A stretch of DNA of 5,408 nt from SSC3 sp035477015 (GTDB taxonomy: Bacteria > Actinomycetota > Actinomycetes > Propionibacteriales > Nocardioidaceae). Both the position numbers and the translations under genes were made by a program. The notes beneath the pieces were generated by a model. That model was given only the letters and a program-made list of their open reading frames with translations. It made no database searches and had not been told where the DNA came from. Positions within the stretch are counted from its first letter, which is position 1. Every line of letters starts with the position of its first letter. The DNA is taken from positions 1 to 5,408 of the forward strand of contig DATILB010000033.1 of NCBI GenBank assembly GCA_035477015.1, given 5' to 3'. Shown here in pieces: positions 1-5,408 of the stretch.

Positions 1-1128
1 CAGTCCGTAGGTGGCGGGATGGCCGAAGTCCTGCGCCCAGTAGGCCCAGTGCATCCAGCTCAGCATCGCCTGGTCCGCGCGGTCCACCACTCCGGAGACG
101 ACGGCATCCGTGTCGCCGGCGCCGAACTCGTTCATCAGCAACGGCTCACCGGTCGCGTCGAACTGCGCCTGCGCGTTGGCCTGGTTGAGGCTGGTCAGTA
201 CGTCGCACGGCAACGTCGGGACGGCCAGCGGGAGCTGGACCAGGGCCAGCGCACAGTAGTTGTGGAAGGCGAACCCGACCTGCGGGTCGCCGCTGGCGGG
301 CAGCCAGGTCCGAGCACCCAGCCCGAAGAAGGCACTGGGCTCGACGAACACCAGCCGGTCAGCATCGACCTCGCGGACCGCCCCGAGCACCTTGTCGTAG
401 AACGGCGCGAGCTTGCCCTGGTCGAAGAGCGGGCAGCCGATCGGCAGTGCGCAGGGCGCCACGTCGACGTACCCCGGTGACGGCTCGTTGATGAGCTCGA
501 AGACGGTGTGCGAGTCGTCGTCGAAACGCGCGGCGACGTGCTGCCAGGCCGCGGCGTAGTGGTCCTGCAGGCCGACTCCATCGGGGGCCTTCGCGTTCGC
601 CCAGAAGTTCTCGTTCGCGATGGCCGCGCCCGGCAGGACGTTCGCCGGCGCCGGCAGCGGCGATCCCGGGACGCCGTAGGAGAGGCTCGCCCAGGCCGGC
701 GCGCCGTTGCCGCCGTACACCTCGCTGTAGCCGTCCTGGTGGAAGTTGACCACCGGCAGCATTCCGTACGCCGTGGCCTTTGCGGCCAGCGCGATGATCT
801 TGTCGATGTACGCGTCGTCGTACTGCCCCGGGCTGGGCTCGACGGCTGCCCACGTCAAGCCGAGCCGGATGCCGTTGAAGCCGTTGTCCGCGAGGAAGCG
901 GAGGTCCTCGTCCCCGAAGCCCAAGGCGTCGGGGGTGTACGGCGCGAGCTTGTTGATCATGTTGGTGCCGTGGATGACCACGACCTTGCCGTGCTCGTCG
1001 GCGAACCACTGTCCCGTGTGGCGCAGGTGCTGCGGGACGGAGTCGGCCGGTGCGGAGCTCGCACTCGGCACAGCCAGTCCGGCAAGGAGAAGGGCCAGAC
1101 AGGCGCTCCACACGATCTTGCTGCGCAT
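1..1128 (-). CDS. Secreted GH5 endoglycoceramidase-like glycosidase (C-terminus off left edge)
   Basis: The minus-strand frame from ATG at 1128 stays open for 376 codons to base 1, so the C-terminus is missing. Residues 1-26 form a Sec signal peptide: Arg/Lys near the start, a hydrophobic core, and probable cleavage after Ala-Ser-Ser-Ala. GH5 landmarks follow in order: HGTNM near 53-57, R88-L-G-x-x-W93, H130-Q-D-x-Y-S-E then GGNGAPAW, the N214-E215-P acid/base motif, H289-N-Y291, and N333-E334-F-G with the predicted nucleophile Glu334. The HQD-YSE/GAPAW block and the 119-residue Glu-Glu spacing resemble Rhodococcus endoglycoceramidase II (catalytic Glu233 and Glu351, from memory). Those enzymes release the glycan from glycosphingolipids outside the cell. 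About 100 residues, probably a beta-sandwich domain, should lie beyond the edge. GH5 membership is confident. The exact substrate (glycosphingolipid, steryl glucoside or another glycolipid) is not. Confidence 0.88.
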   Translation of the reverse strand, partial: MRSKIVWSACLALLLAGLAVPSASSAPADSVPQHLRHTGQWFADEHGKVVVIHGTNMINKLAPYTPDALGFGDEDLRFLADNGFNGIRLGLTWAAVEPSPGQYDDAYIDKIIALAAKATAYGMLPVVNFHQDGYSEVYGGNGAPAWASLSYGVPGSPLPAPANVLPGAAIANENFWANAKAPDGVGLQDHYAAAWQHVAARFDDDSHTVFELINEPSPGYVDVAPCALPIGCPLFDQGKLAPFYDKVLGAVREVDADRLVFVEPSAFFGLGARTWLPASGDPQVGFAFHNYCALALVQLPLAVPTLPCDVLTSLNQANAQAQFDATGEPLLMNEFGAGDTDAVVSGVVDRADQAMLSWMHWAYWAQDFGHPATYGL

Positions 1129-1136
1129 GGGTGGTA

Positions 1137-1141
1137 CCTCC
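1137..1141 (-). promoter_or_regulatory. Ribosome binding site of the GH5 gene
   Basis: The minus strand reads GGAGG here, 8 bases upstream of the ATG at 1128. This is a near-ideal Shine-Dalgarno sequence. It fixes the start, and the signal peptide that begins at this ATG agrees. Confidence 0.8.
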
Positions 1142-1162
1142 ACTGTGAGCGGGACGCGGGCA

Positions 1163-1170
1163 CGTAATGT
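1163..1170. promoter_or_regulatory. Candidate TetR half-site on the GH5 side of the divergent region
   Basis: CGTAATGT here is the exact reverse complement of ACATTACG at 1199-1206, next to the TetR start. The shared core CGTAA/TTACG also forms both arms of the inverted repeats at 1202-1214 and 1855-1877. It lies 35 bases upstream of the GH5 start codon, where a bound repressor could affect that gene. As a single half-site it is weaker evidence than the paired sites. Confidence 0.4.
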
Positions 1171-1201
1171 TCCGGAGAGCGACATGAGATCAGGACTTAC
1201 A

Positions 1202-1214
1202 TTACGATGCGTAA
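1202..1214. promoter_or_regulatory. Candidate autoregulatory TetR operator over the tetR start codon
   Basis: The sequence is a perfect inverted repeat, TTACG-ATG-CGTAA, whose three-base spacer is the annotated start codon of the regulator. The same arms recur at the promoter of the downstream operon. TetR-family repressors commonly bind inverted repeats at their own promoters. Here the operator would block initiation at, or transcription through, the 5' end of the gene. Assigning it to this regulator rests on position and recurrence only. Confidence 0.6.
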
Positions 1215-1815
1215 CACAATGAAGACAACCCCCTCGGCGACGGCAATCGCCGGACGACCTCGCGATCGCAGGATCGACGAGGCGATCATCGCGGCGACGC
1301 GCGAGTTGCTGGTGTCCCAGGGATACTCCGGACTCTCCCTCACTGCCGTCGCCGCAAACGCGGGCACCTCGACGCCTGCCCTCTATCGACGCTGGCCCAC
1401 CAAGGCGCACCTCGTCCACGAGGCCGCGTTCCCGGTGGACCCCGGGGCGAAGCTCACCTCAAGCGGTGACCTCCGCAGCGACCTGCTGGCACTCGTGGCC
1501 GGCGGGGCCGCACTGTTCTCGGACCCCGTGGTGCGGGCTGCGCTGCCGGGACTCATCGGCGACCTCTCGCAGCACCCGGAGCTGCACGAGCAACTGATGT
1601 CGCGACTCTGGGGCTCGCAGATCGATGCCGTCCAGGAGCTGCTCGACCACGCCGCCGAGCAGGGCCTCGCCAAGCCGGGCGTCCAGGCTCGACACCTGTT
1701 GAGCCTGATCGGCGGCACTGCGCTGCTGAGCGTGGTCACCCCGTCCGCCGCGGAGCTCGACGCCTCGTGGGTCGAGGCGATCACGGAGATCGTGCTGGAG
1801 GGCATCGCCCCCTAG
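1207..1815 (+). CDS. TetR/AcrR-family transcriptional repressor
   Basis: This 202-residue protein has the family's usual length. A basic leader (GRPRDRR, 16-22) precedes the N-terminal TetR helix-turn-helix. Residues 23-39 (IDEAIIAATRELLVSQG) form helix 1, and the recognition region around 44-63 contains T-x-x-A-V-A-A-N-A-G-T-S-T and the hallmark L59-Y-R-R-W63, followed by K66 and L69. The rest (about 85-195) is the helical dimerisation and ligand-binding domain, of the TetR_C_11-like type by its LLSLIGGTALL stretch. The ligand is unknown; an acyl-CoA or lipid product would fit the neighbours. The ATG at 1207 has a weak AGGA at 1192-1195, 11 bases upstream. An in-frame ATG at 1219 is an alternative and would leave the operator outside the coding region. 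The gene is divergent from the GH5 gene and 81 bases upstream of the operon on the same strand. Confidence 0.92.
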   Translation: MRNTMKTTPSATAIAGRPRDRRIDEAIIAATRELLVSQGYSGLSLTAVAANAGTSTPALYRRWPTKAHLVHEAAFPVDPGAKLTSSGDLRSDLLALVAGGAALFSDPVVRAALPGLIGDLSQHPELHEQLMSRLWGSQIDAVQELLDHAAEQGLAKPGVQARHLLSLIGGTALLSVVTPSAAELDASWVEAITEIVLEGIAP

Positions 1816-1831
1816 GCCCTTGGGTAAGGGG

Positions 1832-1861
1832 TTGTCAGCTCGTCATCTTCTGCATTACGTT
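1832..1861 (+). promoter_or_regulatory. Candidate sigma-70-type promoter of the lipid operon
   Basis: TTGTCA at 1832-1837 matches the -35 consensus TTGACA at five of six bases. After an 18-base spacer, TACGTT at 1856-1861 keeps the key T, A and final T of a -10 box. The predicted transcript would start near 1868, about 30 bases before the ATG at 1897. The -10 box overlaps the left arm of the inverted repeat at 1854-1878, so a bound repressor would occlude RNA polymerase. Actinobacterial promoters are degenerate, so this is tentative. Confidence 0.4.
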
Positions 1862-1878
1862 ATATGTCATATCGTAAT
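1854..1878. promoter_or_regulatory. Candidate TetR operator of the downstream operon
   Basis: The arms ATTACG (1854-1859) and CGTAAT (1873-1878) are perfect inverted copies. They are flanked by a second matching pair, CTGC (1850-1853) and GCAG (1880-1883), shifted by one base. Between them lies an inner palindrome, ATATG-T-CATAT (1862-1872). The site sits between the regulator and the operon and overlaps the candidate -10 box. Its arms match the repeat at the regulator's own start, which supports control by the adjacent TetR protein. Confidence 0.7.
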
Positions 1879-1885
1879 AGCAGTC

Positions 1886-1891
1886 GAGGAG
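1886..1891 (+). promoter_or_regulatory. Ribosome binding site deciding the start at 1897
   Basis: GAGGAG lies five bases before the ATG at 1897. An in-frame ATG at 1864 would add 11 residues, but it lies inside the palindromic operator and close to the predicted transcription start, with no Shine-Dalgarno sequence in front. The 1897 start is therefore preferred. Confidence 0.75.
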
Positions 1892-1896
1892 ACCCC

Positions 1897-3009
1897 ATGC
1901 TGACGCCCCAGGACGAGCTGCTCTGCCACCAGCTGCCGACGACGTTCGACCACGTCCTGCAGAGCGACCTGCGCTGGACCGAGCGCGTGGTGCTCTACGG
2001 CTTCGACAGGACGCGCTCCATCAGCGTCATGACCGGCCTCGCGCGCTACCCGAACCGGAACCTCGTCGACGCGTACGCGATGGTCACGGTCGACAACAAG
2101 GCACACGTCATCCGGCTGTCCCGCGAGGCGTCCCTGCAGCAGGACGGGATCGCGTCCTGGGCCGTCGGCCCCTACACCTACGAGATCGTCGAACCGCTCC
2201 GACGGGTGCGCTCGAGCCTGGAGGGGAACGAGCACGGCATCCGTCTCCAGCTCGACTTCGAGGGCCTCTTCCCGGCGTACGAGCAGGAGCCGGCGTTCTT
2301 CCGCAGCCGCGGACGTGTGCAGGAGGACGCCCGCCGGTTCTACCAGAACGGCCGGATCTCGGGCTGGCTCGAGATCGACGGGGAGCGGATCGACATCGAC
2401 CCGTCGACGTGGTGGTTCGGTCGGGACCACTCCTGGGGGACGCGGCACGGTGGCGGCGGCGGCAACCTTCCGGAGAGCGGCATCCTCCAGCCTCGTGACA
2501 TCCCCGACGGCGTCCTCTACTTCATGGGCATCTTCCAGTTCGACGACCACCTGGTGCACTTCGCCCAGCGCGAGAACGCAGACGGCGAACGCTGGCACTT
2601 CGAGGGGTCGATCCTGTCGACGCTCGAGGACGGGGGTGCGGCGGTCCCGATCGTGAAGGTCGAGCACAACATGGAGTTCCGCGACGAGATGCGGCTGGTC
2701 AGCGGTGGCAGCTTCACCGTCCACGCGGCCGACGGGAGCGTCCGCCAGTTGACCATCACACCGAAGTGCGACTTCTGGCCCGGCCTCGCCGGCTACGACC
2801 ACTACCGCGACTACGCCTCGGGCGTCTGGAAGGGACCGTCGTACGTCGACGGCTTCACCGTGGACGTCACCGACCTCGACGAGGTCAAGCAGGTGAGCAT
2901 GTTGAGCGAGACCTTCTGCGAGGTGCGCGAGGGCGATGAGGTCGGCCACGGCCTGGTCGAGATGGTGTTCATGGGCCGCAACGCCCGCTACGGCTACGAC
3001 GGTTGGTGA
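1897..3009 (+). CDS. Lipocalin-like (DUF7064/CrtC-AttH-type) conserved protein
   Basis: This is a 370-residue soluble protein with no signal peptide or membrane segment. Its most recognisable block is W172-W-F-G-R-D-H-S-W-G-T-R183, followed by a glycine run (186-190). The RDHSWG signature occurs in actinobacterial proteins of the DUF7064/DUF7065 type and resembles motifs of the CrtC/AttH lipocalin-like superfamily. That superfamily consists of two tandem beta-barrel halves and includes carotenoid 1,2-hydratase. Alternating hydrophobic and polar beta-strand patterns before and after the motif (near 25-75 and 205-290) fit that architecture. The reaction is unknown; Asp177 and His178 are candidate functional residues. 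It is the first gene of the operon, preceded by a clear ribosome binding site, and ends two bases before the kinase gene. Family assignment is from motif memory, and function is not assigned. A lipid-binding or hydratase/isomerase role is only inferred. Confidence 0.75.
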   Translation: MLTPQDELLCHQLPTTFDHVLQSDLRWTERVVLYGFDRTRSISVMTGLARYPNRNLVDAYAMVTVDNKAHVIRLSREASLQQDGIASWAVGPYTYEIVEPLRRVRSSLEGNEHGIRLQLDFEGLFPAYEQEPAFFRSRGRVQEDARRFYQNGRISGWLEIDGERIDIDPSTWWFGRDHSWGTRHGGGGGNLPESGILQPRDIPDGVLYFMGIFQFDDHLVHFAQRENADGERWHFEGSILSTLEDGGAAVPIVKVEHNMEFRDEMRLVSGGSFTVHAADGSVRQLTITPKCDFWPGLAGYDHYRDYASGVWKGPSYVDGFTVDVTDLDEVKQVSMLSETFCEVREGDEVGHGLVEMVFMGRNARYGYDGW

Positions 3010-3011
3010 GC

Positions 3012-4019
3012 ATGAGCACCCGCACGCGTCTTGCCACCGCCGAGCTCCCCGCGGCCCTGCTGCCGATGCTCCGGCAGCAGCTCGGTCAGGACAGCGACGT
3101 CACCGGGTGGAGGCCGGCGCCTCGCGGGTTCTCCACCGAGACGACCCTGTTCGACTACGGCTCCACGCCGCTCGTGCTCCGTCGTCCGCCCGAGCTGCCG
3201 CTGTTCCCCGACTACGACCTGCTGCGCCAGGTCAAGGTGATGCAGCGGCTCGCCGTCACCGACATCCCGGTCCCCCACGTCCATTGGCTCGATCGCGGCG
3301 ATGACCTGTTGGGCAGTCCGTACTACGTGATGGACCGGCTGGCGGGCGACGCTCCAGGCGACTTCCCGTCGTACCACTCCGAAGGGCTCTACCACGACGC
3401 GAGCCCTGCGCAACGGGCCAAGATGTGGTGGGGGTGCGTGGACGTGATGGCCGACGTCCACCGGCTCGACTGGCGCGCGCTCGACCTCTCGTTCCTGGGC
3501 CTGCCGGACTTCGGCACCCGGCCGCTGGAACAGGTCGTGAACTACCTCGACGACGCTCTCGCCTGGGCGACCGACATACGACCGCGCTCCCTGTCCCGCG
3601 CTATCGGCTGGCTCAGAAGCAACCTTTACGAGCCCGAGCACCTGACCCTGTGCTGGGGGGACGCGCGGTTGTCCAACGTGCTCTACGACGCCGACTTCGA
3701 GGTCGCCGGCGTGCTCGACTGGGAGATCGCCTACCTGGGCGACCATGAAGCCGACCTCGCGTGGTTGCTGTTCCTCGACTGGGCGAACAGCGAGTACGAA
3801 GGCATCCCCCGTTTGCCGGGTACGCCGACGCGGGCCGAGACGATCGCGCACTACGAGCGCCGCAGCGGCATGGCTGTGCGGAACCTGGTCTACAACGAGG
3901 TGCTCGCCGCCGTACTCCTCGCCGTTCCCCTGCTGCGCATCACCGAGGCCTTCCAGCTGCCGGCCGACACCACTGCGTTCTGCACCCGGCGCATCGACGA
4001 GCTCCTCGAAGAGAGCTGA
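3012..4019 (+). CDS. Phosphotransferase-family kinase, ACAD10/11 APH-like type
   Basis: This 335-residue protein has the aminoglycoside-phosphotransferase/choline-kinase fold. The N-lobe contains L54-V-L-R-R-P-P60, and the hinge region includes YYVMDRLAG. The catalytic loop reads C214-W-G-D-A-R-L-S-N222, with predicted base Asp217 and metal ligand Asn222. The second metal motif is L235-D-W-E238 (Asp236), followed by IAYLGDHEADLAW. The C-terminal signature around EGIPRLPGTPTRAETIAHYE is typical of the kinase domain of ACAD10/ACAD11 and free-standing bacterial homologues, so a drug-resistance role is unlikely. Trp replacing His before Gly-Asp is common in this subgroup. ACAD11 and the bacterial levulinate-pathway kinase LvaA phosphorylate 4-hydroxyacyl-CoAs, which allows later removal of the hydroxyl group. 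A similar role beside a crotonase is plausible but inferred. Start: ATG at 3012, two bases after the previous stop. GTG at 3006, overlapping that stop, is an alternative. Confidence 0.88.
   Translation: MSTRTRLATAELPAALLPMLRQQLGQDSDVTGWRPAPRGFSTETTLFDYGSTPLVLRRPPELPLFPDYDLLRQVKVMQRLAVTDIPVPHVHWLDRGDDLLGSPYYVMDRLAGDAPGDFPSYHSEGLYHDASPAQRAKMWWGCVDVMADVHRLDWRALDLSFLGLPDFGTRPLEQVVNYLDDALAWATDIRPRSLSRAIGWLRSNLYEPEHLTLCWGDARLSNVLYDADFEVAGVLDWEIAYLGDHEADLAWLLFLDWANSEYEGIPRLPGTPTRAETIAHYERRSGMAVRNLVYNEVLAAVLLAVPLLRITEAFQLPADTTAFCTRRIDELLEES
4008..4015 (+). promoter_or_regulatory. Ribosome binding site of the lipase gene inside the kinase 3' end
   Basis: The purine run GAAGAGAG lies seven bases before the lipase ATG at 4023 and within the last codons of the kinase gene. 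This indicates close translational linkage of the two genes. Confidence 0.5.
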
Positions 4020-4022
4020 CCC

Positions 4023-4928
4023 ATGCATCGTTCCCTCGTTGCCGGCGTACTCGCGGCTGCGCTCGCCGTCAGCTCAGCATCACCAGTCGAGGCCAGCCAG
4101 CCCTACCCGGTGCCCTACGCCTTCATTCCCTCGATCGCCGCGGCGAACGCGGCAGGTCTGGAGGAGCCGCCAGGGGCGAACCGCTGGGGCTGCAAGCCGA
4201 CCGCACGCCACCCGAGGCCGGTCGTGCTCGTGCACGGCACCGCCGGAGACAAGACGGCGAACTGGCTGACCTTCGCCCCATTGCTGGCGAACGAGGGCTA
4301 CTGCGTCTTCGCCCTGACCTACGGCCTCGACCAGATCGGCGGGATGGGCCGCATCCAGGCGAGCGCGCGTGAGCTCGCGGCGTTCATCGCCAAGGTCCGG
4401 AAAGCGACTGGCGCAAGGAAGGTCGACGTGGTCGGTCACTCGCAGGGCGCGCTCATGCCTGACTACTACCTCAAGTTCCTCGGCGGCGCGCAGCACGTGC
4501 GGAACTACGTGGCGATGTCCGCGCCCTGGCACGGCACCTACACCGACGGTGGCGTAGCGCAGCTGACCGCCGGTTTCGGGCTCGACCTCGTCGACGTGTT
4601 TCCGATCTGCAAGGCCTGCGTGCAGATGCTGGCGGGGTCGCCGTTCCTCGCGAAGCTGCGCTCCGGGGGTGTGAGGGTCCCGGGCATCCGGTACACCAAC
4701 ATCGTCACCCGATTCGACGAGATCGTCGTGCCCTACACCAGCGGCATCGAGCCAGGCATGACCAACTACGTGCTCCAGGACTACTGCCCGACCGACCTCT
4801 CGGACCACCTGTCGATCGTCGCCAGCAGGACCGCGGCCGATCTCACGCTCAACGCCCTGGACCCTCGACATCCTCGCAAGGTGCGCTGCGGCCTGGCACT
4901 GCCTGCCCTCGGCGACCTTGCCCTATGA
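4023..4928 (+). CDS. Secreted class 2 (LipA/EstA-type) alpha/beta-hydrolase lipase
   Basis: This 301-residue protein has a Sec signal peptide (HR near the start, Ala/Leu/Val core, likely cleavage after V22-E-A24), so it should act outside the cell. Alpha/beta-hydrolase landmarks: V70-H71-G72-T (oxyanion side), the nucleophile elbow G138-H-S140-Q-G142, the acid in T229-R-F-D232-E-I-V-V-P-Y-T-S, and the base in S260-D-H262-L-S-I. The DE-hydrophobic-PYTS block and the DHL motif match the actinobacterial class 2 lipase group, including Streptomyces and Propionibacterium/Cutibacterium enzymes. Six cysteines remain after the leader (57, 94, 196, 199, 255, 289), enough for three disulfides as expected of an exported enzyme. 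The predicted reaction is hydrolysis of acylglycerols or other carboxyl esters. It follows the kinase gene by three bases, and its stop overlaps the next start (ATGA). The ester substrate is not determined. Confidence 0.92.
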   Translation: MHRSLVAGVLAAALAVSSASPVEASQPYPVPYAFIPSIAAANAAGLEEPPGANRWGCKPTARHPRPVVLVHGTAGDKTANWLTFAPLLANEGYCVFALTYGLDQIGGMGRIQASARELAAFIAKVRKATGARKVDVVGHSQGALMPDYYLKFLGGAQHVRNYVAMSAPWHGTYTDGGVAQLTAGFGLDLVDVFPICKACVQMLAGSPFLAKLRSGGVRVPGIRYTNIVTRFDEIVVPYTSGIEPGMTNYVLQDYCPTDLSDHLSIVASRTAADLTLNALDPRHPRKVRCGLALPALGDLAL

Positions 4929-5408
4929 GCACCGAAGTGACCCTGGTGGTCGACGCTGACGGCGTCGCGCTCATCACCCTGGACGGAGCCGATCACCTCA
5001 ACACGTTCTCCCGGGCGACAGCGCGCGCCCTGAGCGCTGCGCTGGCATGGTGTGCCGAGGACGACGCCGTTCGCGCCGTCGTCCTGACCGGTGCGGGGTC
5101 TGCCTTCTGTGCAGGAGCGGACCTAAGTGACGGCTCGACGGCTTTTGACGCACCCACAAGTGCCTTCTCGGCGTCACCTGTTCAGCCCCCGCCGTGGCAG
5201 GTGCCGAAGCTCGTCGTGGCCGCCATCAACGGACACGCCATCGGCATCGGGCTGACGATCGCCCTGCAGTGCGACCTGCGCGTGGTGGCCGAGGACGCCA
5301 AGCTCGCGATTCCCCAGGTGCGCCGCGGCATGATCGGCGACGCGCAAAGCCACTACACGCTTCGTCACCTGGCGGGGACCGCGGTCGCGGCTGAGCTCCT
5401 GCTCACCG
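4925..5408 (+). CDS. Crotonase-fold enoyl-CoA hydratase/isomerase (C-terminus off right edge)
   Basis: ATG at 4925 overlaps the lipase stop as ATGA, and the frame stays open for 161 codons to the window end. Expected length is about 250-280 residues. Crotonase landmarks: G-V-A-L-I-T-L near 13-19, the first oxyanion-hole motif F61-C-A-G-A-D66, and the second, N102-G-H-A-I-G-I-G-L-T111 followed by CD. Compared with classical enoyl-CoA hydratase (rat Glu144 and Glu164), the aligned positions are Thr111 and Gln131, so both catalytic glutamates are absent. Asp139, in R-R-G-M-I-G-D-A, falls where isomerase-type crotonases and an EchA-like actinobacterial subgroup place an acidic residue. A double-bond isomerase or other acyl-CoA reaction is therefore at least as likely as hydration. 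Substrates would be cytoplasmic CoA thioesters. Superfamily assignment is firm; the specific activity is open. Confidence 0.9.
   Translation, partial: MSTEVTLVVDADGVALITLDGADHLNTFSRATARALSAALAWCAEDDAVRAVVLTGAGSAFCAGADLSDGSTAFDAPTSAFSASPVQPPPWQVPKLVVAAINGHAIGIGLTIALQCDLRVVAEDAKLAIPQVRRGMIGDAQSHYTLRHLAGTAVAAELLLT

Noticed and set aside
359..1167. Open frames in other registers, on both strands, overlapping the GH5 gene
   Set aside because: The GH5 frame ending at 1128 has a signal peptide, an ideal ribosome binding site and the ordered catalytic motifs. The others are out-of-frame readings with no motif.
1817..1830. Small hairpin CCCTT-GGGT-AAGGG after the TetR stop as an intrinsic terminator
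   Set aside because: The stem is only five base pairs and no T-run follows. It is too weak to call a terminator.
1864..1896. Longer N-terminus for the lipocalin-like protein starting at ATG 1864
   Set aside because: This ATG lies within the palindromic operator, lacks a ribosome binding site and sits upstream of the predicted transcription start. ATG 1897 has GAGGAG at ideal spacing.
1867..2949. Long minus-strand open frame of about 360 codons opposite the lipocalin-like gene
   Set aside because: It is a typical high-GC antisense shadow: Val/Asp/Arg/Ala-biased composition, no recognisable motif, and the opposite strand carries a motif-bearing gene with a good ribosome binding site.
3626..3630. 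A further TTACG copy as an operator half-site
   Set aside because: It is unpaired and lies inside the kinase coding sequence, which is consistent with chance occurrence.
3012..4019. Aminoglycoside or macrolide resistance gene
   Set aside because: The catalytic loop and C-terminal signature match ACAD10/11-type kinases, and the operon context is lipid metabolism.
2994..4028. Long minus-strand open frame opposite the kinase gene
   Set aside because: The plus strand encodes a clear APH-fold kinase. The antisense translation is low-complexity Arg/Gly/Val/Glu-rich with no domain signal.
4080..4871. Minus-strand open frame opposite the lipase gene
   Set aside because: The plus strand has a full catalytic triad and a signal peptide. 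The antisense product shows only composition bias.

Overview
The window is high-GC DNA with actinobacterial gene style: GC-rich third codon positions, Sec-type leaders on secreted hydrolases, a TetR regulator, and genes packed with overlaps of a few bases. A nocardioform actinobacterium (Nocardioides, Rhodococcus or Mycobacterium type) is the most natural reading, but the genus cannot be fixed from this sequence.

Layout. Bases 1-1128 (minus strand) hold most of a secreted glycoside hydrolase family 5 enzyme resembling endoglycoceramidases; it runs off the left edge. A 78-base divergent intergenic region separates it from a TetR-family repressor (1207-1815, plus). A short AT-richer gap (1816-1896) carries a candidate promoter overlapped by a strong inverted repeat. 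It leads into a tight plus-strand gene run: a lipocalin-like/DUF7064-type protein (1897-3009), an ACAD10/11-type phosphotransferase (3012-4019), a secreted class 2 lipase (4023-4928), and a crotonase-fold enoyl-CoA hydratase/isomerase (4925 to the right edge, incomplete). Gaps within the run are 2 bases, 3 bases and a 4-base overlap, so it reads as one operon. No RNA genes, mobile elements, CRISPR arrays or long repeats were seen, and no gene-free stretch exceeds 300 bases.

How it may work together (inference). The regulator's own start region and the operon promoter carry the same inverted pentamer pair (TTACG...CGTAA), with spacers of 3 and 13 bases, and a further half-site lies toward the hydrolase gene. 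This suggests that one TetR protein controls itself, the operon and perhaps the divergent hydrolase. The gene content suggests a regulon that breaks down an external lipid: exported enzymes cleave a glycolipid and a carboxyl ester, and cytoplasmic enzymes (kinase, crotonase, lipocalin-like protein) process the released acyl or hydroxyacyl part. The actual substrate cannot be read from the sequence.

Two real genes, at the left and right edges, are open-ended. They were read directly from the sequence by translating from their start codons to the window boundary.
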